64,000 nucleotides of DNA from Anadara kagoshimensis. Its lineage: Eukaryota; Mollusca; Bivalvia; Arcoida; Arcidae. The position numbers were made by a program, and so were the translations under genes. Numbering within the stretch: position 1 is the stretch's first letter; each line of letters starts with the position of its first letter. Below, one piece after another: positions 11,918-22,416 of the stretch. The notes under the pieces are model-generated. The model saw only the letters and a program-made list of their open reading frames with translations. It was not told the origin of the DNA and ran no database searches. The DNA lies in contig CM037870.1 in the NCBI GenBank assembly GCA_021292105.1, positions 68,675,260 through 68,739,259 of the forward strand, written 5' to 3'.

Positions 11918-14108
11918 CTTATTATTCTTCTTCTCAAGACCATATGCTGCAGCATATCTCGGGAACGGCTTGATGGATTTAGATGAAATTTGCTACCAAT
12001 AATCTGTTGTCTGTGTAGATAATCAAGACGCGTTCATTTTCGTTATCTTGAAGGTGGGTGGGTGGGTGTAAATCAATACGTAGTTAAATACCCGGGGAAA
12101 CCAATTCTGAATGGACATAAGCTGGTTACGACACCTTAATTATACAAAGCCAATGCTTTCACCTATGAGTTAATCCGATTAGTGACCGTTAAAAACTTGG
12201 CGATTTTTAAAACCACAGCTTGTCACGTCACACGCCTGTACATAAAACCTTACACAATGAGATGAATGGTGTATACAATTTGCCTTGATAGATCAAATGG
12301 CTTGGGGGTTTTCTGTTAATCACTGACTGTGGAAGTAGAAGACTGCCCACTTTTTTAAGTTTACACCATTGAAATGTCTCCTTTTACTGACTGACTACTG
12401 ACTGACACTTTCCTAATGACCGGTATGTCGAGTACAAAAATTTGTAGTTTAGTCGGAAATGAATCTTCCGAGTAAGCCGCCACTCTGTTACTATTAACAC
12501 TTTTCAAATAAGAGATGGACAATTATTTCAGGTATTGTTCAAGTTTAAGATAAAATATTTTTGTGTCTTTTTTATTCGATTTAAACATTGGAATTTTCGT
12601 AATTTGGACTGAAAGTTCACTTCGATTTAAACATGGGAATTTTCGTAATATTTCGTAATTTGGACTGAAAATTTGCTTCAAATTCGGCATATCGAATTAA
12701 CTAACAAATAGAAATACATAGCGATCTGACGGGACCATTTGTATCATTTCGATTTAAGCGAAATTTCGATTCAACCGATTTCGAATTAACGAGAGTCGAC
12801 TTTATTTCTTTTGCATCAAAAACACCTAAATAATCTATAGAGCAATGAAGATCTGAGTCTTTTAGATGCTGGAAATAACAATATGAGATTTATTCCGTAT
12901 AATACACCTAAACTAATATGTACCTCAACGTGTTGAAAAGTACGTTTTTTTCAATAGAGGGGGTCTTTTAAATCGGACTATATATACAGCGTCGATCTAT
13001 TTCAACACACTATACACAGAGTTAACATACATGCTTCATATAAAAATGTCCGTCTTTTACTATTTTGACTGAGTAGATGTATCGTTATGATCATGAACCT
13101 CAAACATATAGGAATAACCGATATAAGTCGCGTAATTAAAATACAAACAGATGGCCTCCTATGATGTGTATTGCGCATTGAATCACGATTATTAATCAAT
13201 AAACTTTTTAGAAAAAATATTAAATAAACATCACAAAGGGTAACTTTTATTATATTTTATTTTGGATTTTACAATAATTCCGAGTCCATGGTGTTTATAC
13301 TGTCTGACGACATCGGGAGGGCACCTGGGTATATCCTCAGGCAGTGTCGACACGCTCCAATATTACTTGGATCTACCTGCCCATCATTAGAAGGTCTTAC
13401 ATTCGGACCTAAGACAATGATCTTAACTCAGTCGTTAATTACTGTGTTTATTCAGTGACACTCGCCAATCCGTCACTGGCTTCAATGTGTATCCACCTGT
13501 TAATTACTGGTGACCAAGATACCGGTGAACTTTGAAAACTTGTGGCCAGAAAAATCGCTAGTTAAAGAAAAAAAATCGCAGTAAGCGATGCCCAGCGCAA
13601 ACCCTCCCATACGTGTTCATTCATTGTAACACGCGGCGACGCCAAATCAGAGGCCCGAGAGGGGTTCTACGAGTTTTCTTATTCAATAAAATTTATTGAA
13701 AACGTCACTTCCTATGCCGAGAAGGCCTTCCAATGTACGATTTTTCTCAACCGAAAACTTTAATTCGAATCTACTTTAACTTTCAAAGAAATTTTAAAAA
13801 GCAATCAAGGTATGATTTTTTTTAGTTTACCAGGTCGGCGCGGTACAAATGTACTTTATACACAACTGCCTTTAAAATGTAATTGTTCATAACATTAAAA
13901 ACGCATGTGACGTGAAAATCACAAGATTTACCCTTTTTGGCGACACAGTAATGAAATTGGCAACAAAATTTTACAACTGGCGATTTTCTTGACGACAGAC
14001 TTTTAAAACCAGCGCTAACCCTGCTAGGGTCACCAGATATATGCCATAAATTATTTATGGATGGTGGGGAATCATACGTAACTGGTATCCCAGTTACAAT
14101 CTCTAGTT
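11918..14108 (+). mobile_element. Helentron-like element, family H1, copy C (tandem partner of B)
   Basis: Starts inside the 5' microsatellite (CTTATTATTCTTC, same as 9718 in copy B) rather than at the hairpin. It runs to the terminal stem GTAACTGG/CCAGTTAC and CTCTAGTT at 14108. The offset between B and C is 2200 bp at the 5' side and 2191 bp at the 3' side. Differences are few small indels (e.g. an extra TGACTGACTAC near 12390, a deletion near 13556), so the duplication is recent. Like B it contains a frame (13002-13199) identical to one in B, with no known product. Confidence 0.8.
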
Positions 14109-14386
14109 AAAACTTGCAACTATTAGTGAAAGAGCCCATTACTCTTTGTAATCACTATGGTCTATAAATCTTGAACTTTTATTTCAATAAAGCTTATTAT
14201 GAACTAATTCCAAAACAAACGTACATGTTTTGGAATTAAATTTCAAATCAGACATCGAACATAACATATACATTGTATTTTATTAGAGTCTCATTTTCAC
14301 AAATATTAAAATACATTAAAACAATAGATATTTTGAGCCACTCTTAAAAGAGTTATGAGAGACTATATACAAGTACGCACAATACT

Positions 14387-14425
<39 letters not shown>

Positions 14426-14587
14426 CAACACATTTTAACGACAGATGATGAAGTCAATATGATGCTAAAGTTGTTTGCCATGAAATAGAAAAAATGTTTA
14501 AATGTTGAAAACAATCAATTGATATCGAAATGAAAGAAAACATAATACATGTAATAATAAAACATGTTATTTCTTATAATGCGAGAG
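14109..14587. other. Gene-free stretch with hairpin and (CA)n
   Basis: Contains an inverted pair AATTCCAAAAC/GTTTTGGAATT at about 14203-14238 and a CA microsatellite at 14391-14421. No gene was recognised. Confidence 0.5.
14391..14421. repeat. (CA)n microsatellite
   Basis: Fifteen CA units. Confidence 0.95.
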
Positions 14588-14589
14588 TA

Positions 14590-14775
14590 CAGACCTGTCG
14601 AAAGTTTAACATCGAGCTAACGAGAAACTGTGCAGCTAAGAGGCCGAGATATTTATAGCTAGTGTCCGGAAAGAGATAGATTTTAACAGAATCTGTCAAT
14701 ATCTTAGTACCGTCTAGATAGGCTGTCTATTTAGCACGCATTCGTCAGCTTAGTGTTAAACGTTCGACAGGTCTG
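14590..14775. mobile_element. TA-type MITE family M1, copy 1
   Basis: Terminal inverted repeats CAGACCTGTCGAAAGTTTAA (left) and its reverse complement at the right (TTAAACGTTCGACAGGTCTG). They are flanked by TA on both sides (14588-14589 and 14776-14777). The inner part of each arm holds GAGCTAACGA / CAGCTTAGTG. No coding capacity; 186 bp. The TA duplication suggests mobilisation by a Tc1/mariner-like transposase (inference). Confidence 0.85.
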
Positions 14776-14834
14776 TACTGTATGTAGAAATTGGTCATCT
14801 TTAGAGACATTGTCTAAAGGGAATTTTCTTTTTA

Positions 14835-14990
14835 ATTTTATTACTTAGTGAAACACGACCATACCTGTCCATGTTAAATTAAAAATCCCAAAAGCAAAGT
14901 TAAACCTTTGGAAACGGGCTAATTCAGAATAACACGGGAACTTAACCAGGGAGTGAGACCGGTGTTCCGGAAGCTCCTGTCTAGATACTA
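14835..14990 (-). mobile_element. Penelope-like element 3' region, fragment
   Basis: Shares the words AAAGTTAAACCTTTGGAA, GAACTTAACCAGGGAGTGAG and GTTCCGGAAG with the 3' flank of the RT at 59487-60083, in the same orientation. No RT sequence remains here. Confidence 0.6.
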
Positions 14991-16810
14991 GTAGTTAAAT
15001 CATCCGAAATTTAAATCAAATGTTGATTCTTGTAAGGGAAACAAAGTAATTTTGAATTTTACGTAACCTGAATCCCTCAATCAAGGCAATCCCAAATCTC
15101 CATGCCGCCACCACGGTATAGATTTGGCACTTGAATAAACTTATGCGTCATAAAGAAAAGCCTAATAAGGAAACATGTATTAGACCAAATTCAAAATAAT
15201 ATTTGCAACAGTAAATTAACAAGTTATCAAAAGCATTAAAATAAGGTTTTAATGCACGTATAGAACACCCTGGTATAGAACACCCTGGGATTACATTGTA
15301 GGTAGAACTAAATGCCGGATATCCTAATCTTTAATATTATCTTTAATTTAAGTTTGATTTCCTTTGTTTTCATTACGATTTTTTAATTGTTTTTATTTTT
15401 CATTTGATTTTTGTTACATGTTTTCCTATCAGTTGTTTGTTCTTGGTAATTATAAAACAGTCGCATTTCTTCAGTTGCTCGATCTATTGCTGCAAGGAAA
15501 ATGATAGATTAGCTTGCACTAATGGAATTCTCAATACGCCATCTAATTCCATTGCAAAACATCCTAACATGAATAATTCAGCATTTAATTTAGAAACAAA
15601 CACATAAGAGGTTTGATGTACCGTTGATGTTGTTGTCATGGTAACGATCGTGGGAATAGTAAAACATAAATTGAAATTGGTTACCGTTTTAAATTACTTT
15701 AAAATTACATTGAAATATCAATTCAAACTGCCACGAATACGTGATGTTTTAGCACGTATTTTGGATATTTTCTAGCGGTTTCATTCAAGGACTTTGTCTT
15801 GAATTTTATGAGATGTTGGTTGGTTTAGAATTTGTCATCGGTAGGTTTTACGTCCATAAGTCAAGCTGTTCTACTATACTTTATTCCCCATAACAAATAT
15901 TACTTTTGTTGCTTTAATTATTCATGTTTAACAGCACGACGTGGTTGTAAAACTAGACACTTACTATAACAAACTCTGTATGTATTATCGATTAGTTCAT
16001 ATTAAAAAAGAGATGTAGTATGTTTTACCTCTAGTAAAAATTCTTAATAGTTATGTTGTAGATAAAAATAGTGTTCGTTCTGAAAGGAATCCTTATGTCA
16101 TATCCTCCAAATAAAAATATAGAGTCCCCGAAGCATACATATGAATGTTCATACAAAATTAGAGCTGTAGTGTGTTTTACTTCAAGGAAAATCTTATTAG
16201 TTATAAAGTATTGTAAAGTGTTCAATAAAGAAAAGGTCCTTATGCCATTGCCGAAAAACACTGACAGTGGTTCACTTAAATCTGGCAAATCTTTTCAATT
16301 GAACAGTTGAATATAAAGGCATGGTTATATAGGGAATATTGTGTAGAGTTCATATATAGTTTCACATTGCATGATACCAAAGTAACATGGTAAAATAACA
16401 CCAACTTAAAACCTGCGTGATGATGGTCTACTATTAACATCAGTTCTAGATTGAATGAAATATGGAATAGAAGTCTATAAAATTTCAAACCCTTTTATGA
16501 TTGAAAGTACATCAATTTCAATGACAACGTATAGCAGACCAAATGATATTTAATTAAAGACAATGTTTTATATCAAAGTAACTTACCAGACAGATTTCAA
16601 AGTTATTACCATAATGAGGAAATGTAATAAAATTATTATCTTTCTACAGAAACAGCATTTTTTACTGTTGAAGCGCCATTTGGGTATTATAATTATTAAT
16701 ATAATTTTTATTTGCGAAACTAAATCAATATAAAGTATTGTTCACCTGATGTTTGTGTTCTACATAACATGTTCAGGAATGAAGATACATGTATGGAAAG
16801 CCCCAATCAC
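14991..16810. other. Unannotated AT-rich DNA
   Basis: Several frames of 60-85 codons exist on both strands (e.g. 15404-15607, 16031-16310) but overlap each other and match no family I recognise. They are treated as chance. Confidence 0.4.
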
Positions 16811-16814
16811 CTTT

Positions 16815-16974
16815 ATTACATAATTCACATTATGACGGTACATAATGTAATTATGAGAACATCTTCAAATTATCGATTGATAATTTTTTTTCATAATTTA
16901 GTGTCGATAATATGCGCTGTAATCGCTTTTTTCTCATAAAGTGCATTATGTATACATAATGTGAATTATGTAAT
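16815..16974. mobile_element. MITE with 20-bp inverted ends
   Basis: ATTACATAATTCACATTATG at 16815-16834 is exactly reversed at 16955-16974. The inner word CATAATG is repeated inside both ends, so each end can also fold. The 160-bp unit has no coding capacity. The target duplication is unclear. Confidence 0.8.
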
Positions 16975-17112
16975 GAAAGTTTATAAATGTTTCTTAACGG
17001 TTACATGTACTTACAACCTAGTATATTGGAATGCGTAAACGTTAACATGACTTCAGGATACAATGCAAATTTAGCCTCAGGGCCAATCACACCTTGGCAC
17101 CCATCCCTTAAC

Positions 17113-17700
17113 AATTCAATTCAATTCAATTCAAACTTTATTCACTCTAAACCACCGAAGGTGGTACAAGAGGTATATTTACATATAATACATAGAATCC
17201 GATGCCTGCATCACAATGTTTACAATAAATATATACATTTCATACATACAGACATTAAATATAAATACATAATCCCACAGTGTTTATAATACTGTATATC
17301 ATATAAGTTTACATCTAAGGTAACTAGAAAGAAATAATAAAAAGAAGTACATATTTTCCAGTAATAAGTGCATGTGTATTGTCCGAAATTCAACTAAAAC
17401 ATTTTAGACCTCCTTTTATGTATTTACTGAGATTAATAAGTGTATCTAAATCTTGACTGTTAAATAATTGTTGTAAATTCAGTATATTTTGTCTTTCCAG
17501 AAACGTTCTTTTATGTATTTTGACCATATATTTTTTTTTTATTTTTTACACTGAAACAAAAAATGAAATTCGTCTCCCATAATATTTTGACAAAAAATAC
17601 AAAAACGTTCATCTCTAGGAGTTCTATTCCACCGACCAGATTCTATAGGTAACTTGTGATTCGAGGTTCTGAACTGAATATTACTTAATTCAAATTAGCA
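17113..17700 (-). pseudogene. LINE ORF2 C-terminus and 3' tail
   Basis: The plus strand shows CAATTCAATTCAATTCAA at 17115, the reverse of an AATTG-repeat LINE tail. On the minus strand from 17682 one reads FRTSNHKLPIESGRWNR, then ERFCIFCQ, then GDEFHFLFQC. This is the C-terminal Cys/His region found after the reverse transcriptase in several non-LTR families (LPIETGRW ... C-x2-C ... DExH ... C). A stop at 17539-17541 and a frameshift are followed by ILNLQQLF, DTLINLSKYIKGGLKCF, the usual extreme C-terminus. The 5' part is absent, consistent with truncated target-primed insertion. The plus-strand frame 16987-17289 is spurious. Confidence 0.8.
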
Positions 17701-18065
17701 ATGTTAAGCAATTTTTTCGAAACTAAAAATAAACTTTTTTTTCAAACAAAAATGAATACCGGTATATGAGTAATCTTCGAAATGACACCTTAAATTCTTA
17801 CAAGTTAATAAATATATCAAGTTATCAAAACTGAGTTAAGAAACTCTTAGTTAAGAAATAATTGTGAAACCTGAGTCTGGTTTAGAAATACCAACCCTTT
17901 GTGTACCTACTTTTCACACAAGAACAGGGTGTTGTCGAAATTGAACCAACTTTAATTTTTATAATATCATCTTCATACGATTTACGAAAATGCTCAAATG
18001 ATAAAACATTTCAATTACGTTTCAGTAAGTTAGAAATCACGGTCAGAACTATCAACGTGGTATGT
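17701..18065. other. Unannotated AT-rich DNA
   Basis: Nothing recognised. Confidence 0.4.
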
Positions 18066-18081
18066 GGATTGATTGACTGAT

Positions 18082-18155
18082 TGGCCAGGGTTCGAACCCA
18101 CCACCCTCCACTTCCGAAGCGAGCACTCTACCGATTGAGCTACCATAGTGTTGTA
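18082..18155 (-). mobile_element. tRNA-like SINE head or tRNA pseudogene
   Basis: Minus strand: GGTAGCTCAATCGGTAGAGT (A-box-like D arm) and later GGTGGGTTCGAACCC (B box). The acceptor ends do not pair and the T stem is imperfect, so it is not a functional tRNA. Probably a SINE head. Confidence 0.6.
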
Positions 18156-18159
18156 TAGT

Positions 18160-18940
18160 GGTATGTGTACTTATAATTTGTTGGGTGCAAAAATATAACC
18201 TGGCATGAACAGCATATACGAAGTACTTATTTCAACAAATATCCAGCTAAAAATATGTGCACTAATATAAAAATTCCAATGAGTTCTAAGGTTTTTTTTT
18301 TAATCGTTGTTCATGGGAAAATTGCTACTCGCTTAAAAATGATGACGTCAATACAATGTCATGTTCTAATAACATAACTGTGTCAGGTCAGTTACCTTGG
18401 AGATCAGTGATATTACACACTAGTGTAATATGATTTTTATTACATGGCTTTATTAAAGAGGTTTTGGAATAAAAAAAAATTGCATATGATGCTATATCCC
18501 ATTTATTTTTTGATCAATCAGAGTTACATAACGTGGTGTCTATGTGTAATATTAATATTCCAAAAATTTAATCTCATTAGCGTTCAAGATTAAGCTTAAA
18601 CAATTTTTGTAAGCTATTGATTAATGTAGATATCACAGCTATTAGTGTCATTTGTCGTTAAATAAAATATTGAAAGTTGTAGTTAAACTTCACTTGTTAT
18701 ACTCATAGCCTTAGCATAAATGTAGCAAAAAATCTTAATCATTCTGTTAATTTATCAGATGTTACAAAACTCAATGTGTCATGTAAAGATCAGTTCAAGT
18801 TTATGACATATGCATTATGTTTTGTCCATGGAAAACATCAAAACATATGCAACAGAGACTAGTGTGGTTTTTTTTTTAATTTTTGACTGTGAACATCAGA
18901 TTGCAAGTTAGTAACAAAAGGTTATGGCAGATCACAAGTA
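18160..18940. other. Unannotated AT-rich DNA
   Basis: Only a small palindrome around ATTACACACTAGTGTAAT at about 18413 was seen. Confidence 0.4.
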
Positions 18941-18941
18941 T

Positions 18942-19200
18942 AAAAGCGGAAATGCGGATGGATCGGTCACATTATCAGGAAACCTGCCAACAGCATCACA
19001 TAGACAGTTCTAGTTCTGAAATGGAACCCACTGGGAAATAAGAAAAGAGGGGCACCCAAGAAACATCTAGGAACACAGAAATGAAGAAGAAACAGAGAGG
19101 ATATGTAAAACTGTTCAGACATAGAAAAACTTGTACAGAACAGAGCCAGATGGAAATATTTCGTCAATGGAGTAAGCTTCACTAGGAGTTCAAACCCAAA
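18942..19200 (+). pseudogene. RTE-like LINE ORF2 C-terminal remnant
   Basis: Plus-strand translation gives KRKCGWIGHIIRKPANSI, WNPLGNKKRGAPKKHLGTQ and, after stops, DIEKLVQNRARWKYFVNG. This is the conserved C-terminus of RTE/Craniiform-type LINE ORF2 (WIGHxLR ... WxPxGKRxRGRPxxTW ... AxDRxRWRxxV). Three or more in-frame stops show it is dead. The minus-strand frame at 18967-19182 is the shadow of this remnant. Confidence 0.8.
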
Positions 19201-19880
19201 ATAAAGTGATTATGTTTTGTCACAAAATCTTAATTCTTGGTTTAAAAAAGATTGTCGAAACGTTTCAATTAATTTAAGGTAACTCTTTTAGTCAAGAATT
19301 CATTGTGAAGCTGGAGACAAGTTTCAGCAACTCAACATAGGACATAATATCTATGATGTTTTTTAATTTGCTTCAATCGTCCTGAAGACATTAAAGATTC
19401 TACGTTAAGTTTGTCCCCAAAACCCAAATTTTAAATGCTAGCTAAATATAGTTCATTGCCTCATTGAAAGTATTTAACATACATGTATAAATGAAGGACT
19501 TTCACTGGTACTACCACTAAAAGTTGTATTTTTATCGAAAAAGCCTAAAAATGACGGAACGAAGCCATTTGGAATATTTCTGTGAAAAATTTTAAAGCAA
19601 TTATCATACAATTGAATGGACTTCTGTATCAGAAGTACTGAGCCACGTGACCATCTGTACGTCATTAGAGGGAATTTGTTTCATGTGAACATCAATTTGT
19701 AAACCCCAAAAGATATACACACCTTTTGAATAAAATATGTCAAAATAACAATAGTTAGACATATTAGATGTATCTTAATTTCTCTCGAGATTTCAATGAA
19801 TAACAGAAAGCATGAAAATTGAATTTCAACTTAACCTCGGAGCGCTATCGATTATAACATTACAACAGACGTATATGTAT
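19201..19880. other. Unannotated AT-rich DNA
   Basis: No gene or defined repeat was recognised. Confidence 0.4.
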
Positions 19881-19884
19881 AGTA

Positions 19885-20084
19885 CAGACCTGTCGACAGT
19901 TTAACATTAAGCTAATGAATAGTTGGTCAGTAGCTCATCTCGTCACATCGTTAGGTATATGTCGGCAGCTGCTATCTATCTCAGATATATCTTTTGGTCA
20001 TTAGCTATCCATATCTCGTTGACTCGGCAGTCGAGCTTTGAACCTTTTTTTCGCAAGCTTAATGTTAAACTTTGGACAGGCCTG
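19885..20084. mobile_element. TA-type MITE family M1, copy 2
   Basis: Left end CAGACCTGTCGACAGTTTAA, right end TTAAACTTTGGACAGGCCTG, TA on both sides (19883-19884, 20085-20086). 200 bp. Confidence 0.85.
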
Positions 20085-20089
20085 TACTT

Positions 20090-21225
20090 TACAAGTTATA
20101 CACTGAGGTACCTTTCATTGAGAGATATATACATACCCAAATGATGAATTATTTATGGCAGCAGAAGGTAGAGCTCAAGTGCCAATGTCAGACTAATTGT
20201 TTTGTAAAAGATAACCATCGATTTTACTGTGTAACGTTAGATTTCACCTCGGTTGTTTGGAGGAACAATAATTTTTAACTTAACCATATTCAGAAACGTC
20301 TTGCACTCAGCTTTATGACTATGACGGAAAGACTTTCAGTTGCTAAAATCGTTTTTTCTGATATCATATTGAATTGTCATATATCAATAAATTATAAAAA
20401 TAAAAAATAATAATAATGTAACACCGAAAAAACCTATCTATGAATCAAACTTTTTTCTTTCTTTTTTTTTCTTTTTTTTCTGTTTTTTCCTTGTAACACA
20501 GTGCTTAAAAATAAATAAAATGAATGGGAGAGTGTACAAAGGAAAGGCTTACCCCATAACATTTCAACTGACTTTGAATATTATCATAAGCATTGGTGAA
20601 ATACATTTAATTAGTGATGGCCTATTCCGAATATATTATGTATTTTTGTATTTTCAGTTTGATCGTACATTGATGAGTATTCCAATTTACAACTTTAACA
20701 AAAAAAAATGAATCCAATCCCTAATTTACCTTCCTTTACACAGGTATAATATGTGTATGGAATAAAATACGGAAATTATATAACTACATATTTCATCATT
20801 TTTTCTATTTCTTATGTACTAATATTTATCCTAGTTCCAGATGATTTCAAGGAAATATTTTGTGTACGTTGTTATTGCTAGCTACATAGACGGTATTTAC
20901 CCTTCTGTAGCAACTGGCCTTAAATCCCTTTGGAATGTTCACGCGTTTCGATTGAAAAGTTTTTACTCCGCTTTAGGATTGTAATTTGGACATGGATCGG
21001 TCTGTTTGAGTTTGTTTGTCTGCCCTGTATGATAAAAGATGATGATATGTTGTTTTCCTCTGATGATGTAGCCCGTGGTTCTTAAAGTAACTATGCACTA
21101 TTGTGAAAACAGGACATATACATACATGTTTAAGGTGATTTTTTCTCTATCATGCTATTTTTCATACAGAATATTTTATGCAGATTGTTTAGTGATGTTT
21201 TATTCCATATTTTGTAAAGCGCTTA
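20090..21225. other. Unannotated AT-rich DNA
   Basis: Has a T-rich pyrimidine tract at about 20448-20490. Short frames match nothing I recognise. Confidence 0.4.
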
Positions 21226-21305
21226 AAGCTCCTAATGAAGTCAAGACTTCATTAGGCGTTGAAAATTACAACGTCTAATGAAGTTCATTACGCTCCATAC
21301 GTGAA
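21226..21305. repeat. Short nested palindromes
   Basis: CTAATGAAGTC-AA-GACTTCATTAG at about 21232 is a perfect hairpin. CGTCTAATGAAGTTCATTACG follows within 40 bp, reusing the same words. Possibly a MITE remnant. Confidence 0.6.
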
Positions 21306-21378
21306 GTCTTTTTGGTATATCAAAATAGAATTATTTATTATTTCTATTTATTATACATTGCGATAAGTACATTTAGTA

Positions 21379-21606
21379 CAGACATGTCGATATTTAAATT
21401 TAACAATAAGTTACACGAATTAGCAGCTCACATCGACCCCTGGTTGGCTACATTACGACAGCTTCTCGGCAGTTGTTATCTACATGCACATGTACATCTG
21501 TGGGCTTTTTGGTTACTAGTTATCCATATCATATATATCAGTCAGTCAGTAGCCGAGCCATCGAATTTGTTTCGTTAGCTCGGTGTTAACACTGACGACA
21601 GGTCTG
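21379..21606. mobile_element. TA-type MITE family M1, copy 3
   Basis: Left end CAGACATGTCGATATTTAAA, right end GTTAACACTGACGACAGGTC then TG, flanked by TA (21377-21378 and 21607-21608). It is diverged from copies 1 and 2. Confidence 0.8.
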
Positions 21607-21609
21607 TAA

Positions 21610-22415
21610 TGTTGGTGAACGTATCATGTTACATCAGACATGAGGACAATTAAAACACGATCTCAATTGATTCTTATATCAGCCTAGATACAGTTAGAAT
21701 ATGTAGTCTGTCGGAACTTTATGTAGTCTTACACTTAATCAAATCAATATTATATAATATATTAATGCAAAACGGTCGTCTGCAATAATATCTGAACCGA
21801 TCCTCGCGGGTTTTCCACTTACCGATGTCACTTCCTATAAGCAGCAAGGTCGGTTCTTTGACAAGAATGAATTAGATTTAATACCACGTTATCTAATTAA
21901 GGGGGAAAAGCTTAACAATTAGAAACACAGAAAACTCTGAAAATGGTTCAATTTTTATAATCCTTATATTGGTACTAATACATCCGTTAAATGCACTCAT
22001 CCGTTTAACCGTTTACTGTTATTTTCTAAATTGGCCATTTTGAATCAATGGCGATTTGTAGTGTCGTACAGAGATTCCACCTAAAGAACTATATATACTT
22101 CGATTCTCGTCTTATATCTCCCAGTCCTGGAGCGGCTCATCATGATTGTATATTTGGCGTACAATAATTTTGAAATGGTTTTTAATACAGCATCGACAAA
22201 ACAGTTTGAAATAACCTACCAGTCCAATGTTTTAACTGTTATGTCATCTTACAGTTTAAAGAAATCTTACGTCAGAGCAACAATAGAACATGCTACCTTA
22301 TGACGACATTTATAAGTCAAGTATTTATTTGAAATGATTGTCAACAATGAATGTCACAGCTGATAAAACAATAAATGATCTTCAAAACAATTTGTGAACA
22401 ATGTGTCACTATACG
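21610..22415. other. Unannotated DNA before the satellite
   Basis: No gene or repeat was recognised. Confidence 0.4.
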
Positions 22416-22416
22416 A

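Noticed and set aside
10797..13199. Identical 65-codon frames in H1 copies B and C as a conserved gene
   Set aside because: The identity is explained by the recent duplication of the whole element; the frame is not kept in copy A.
18967..19182. Membrane-like 71-codon minus-strand protein
   Set aside because: Opposite strand of a clear RTE-type LINE C-terminus.
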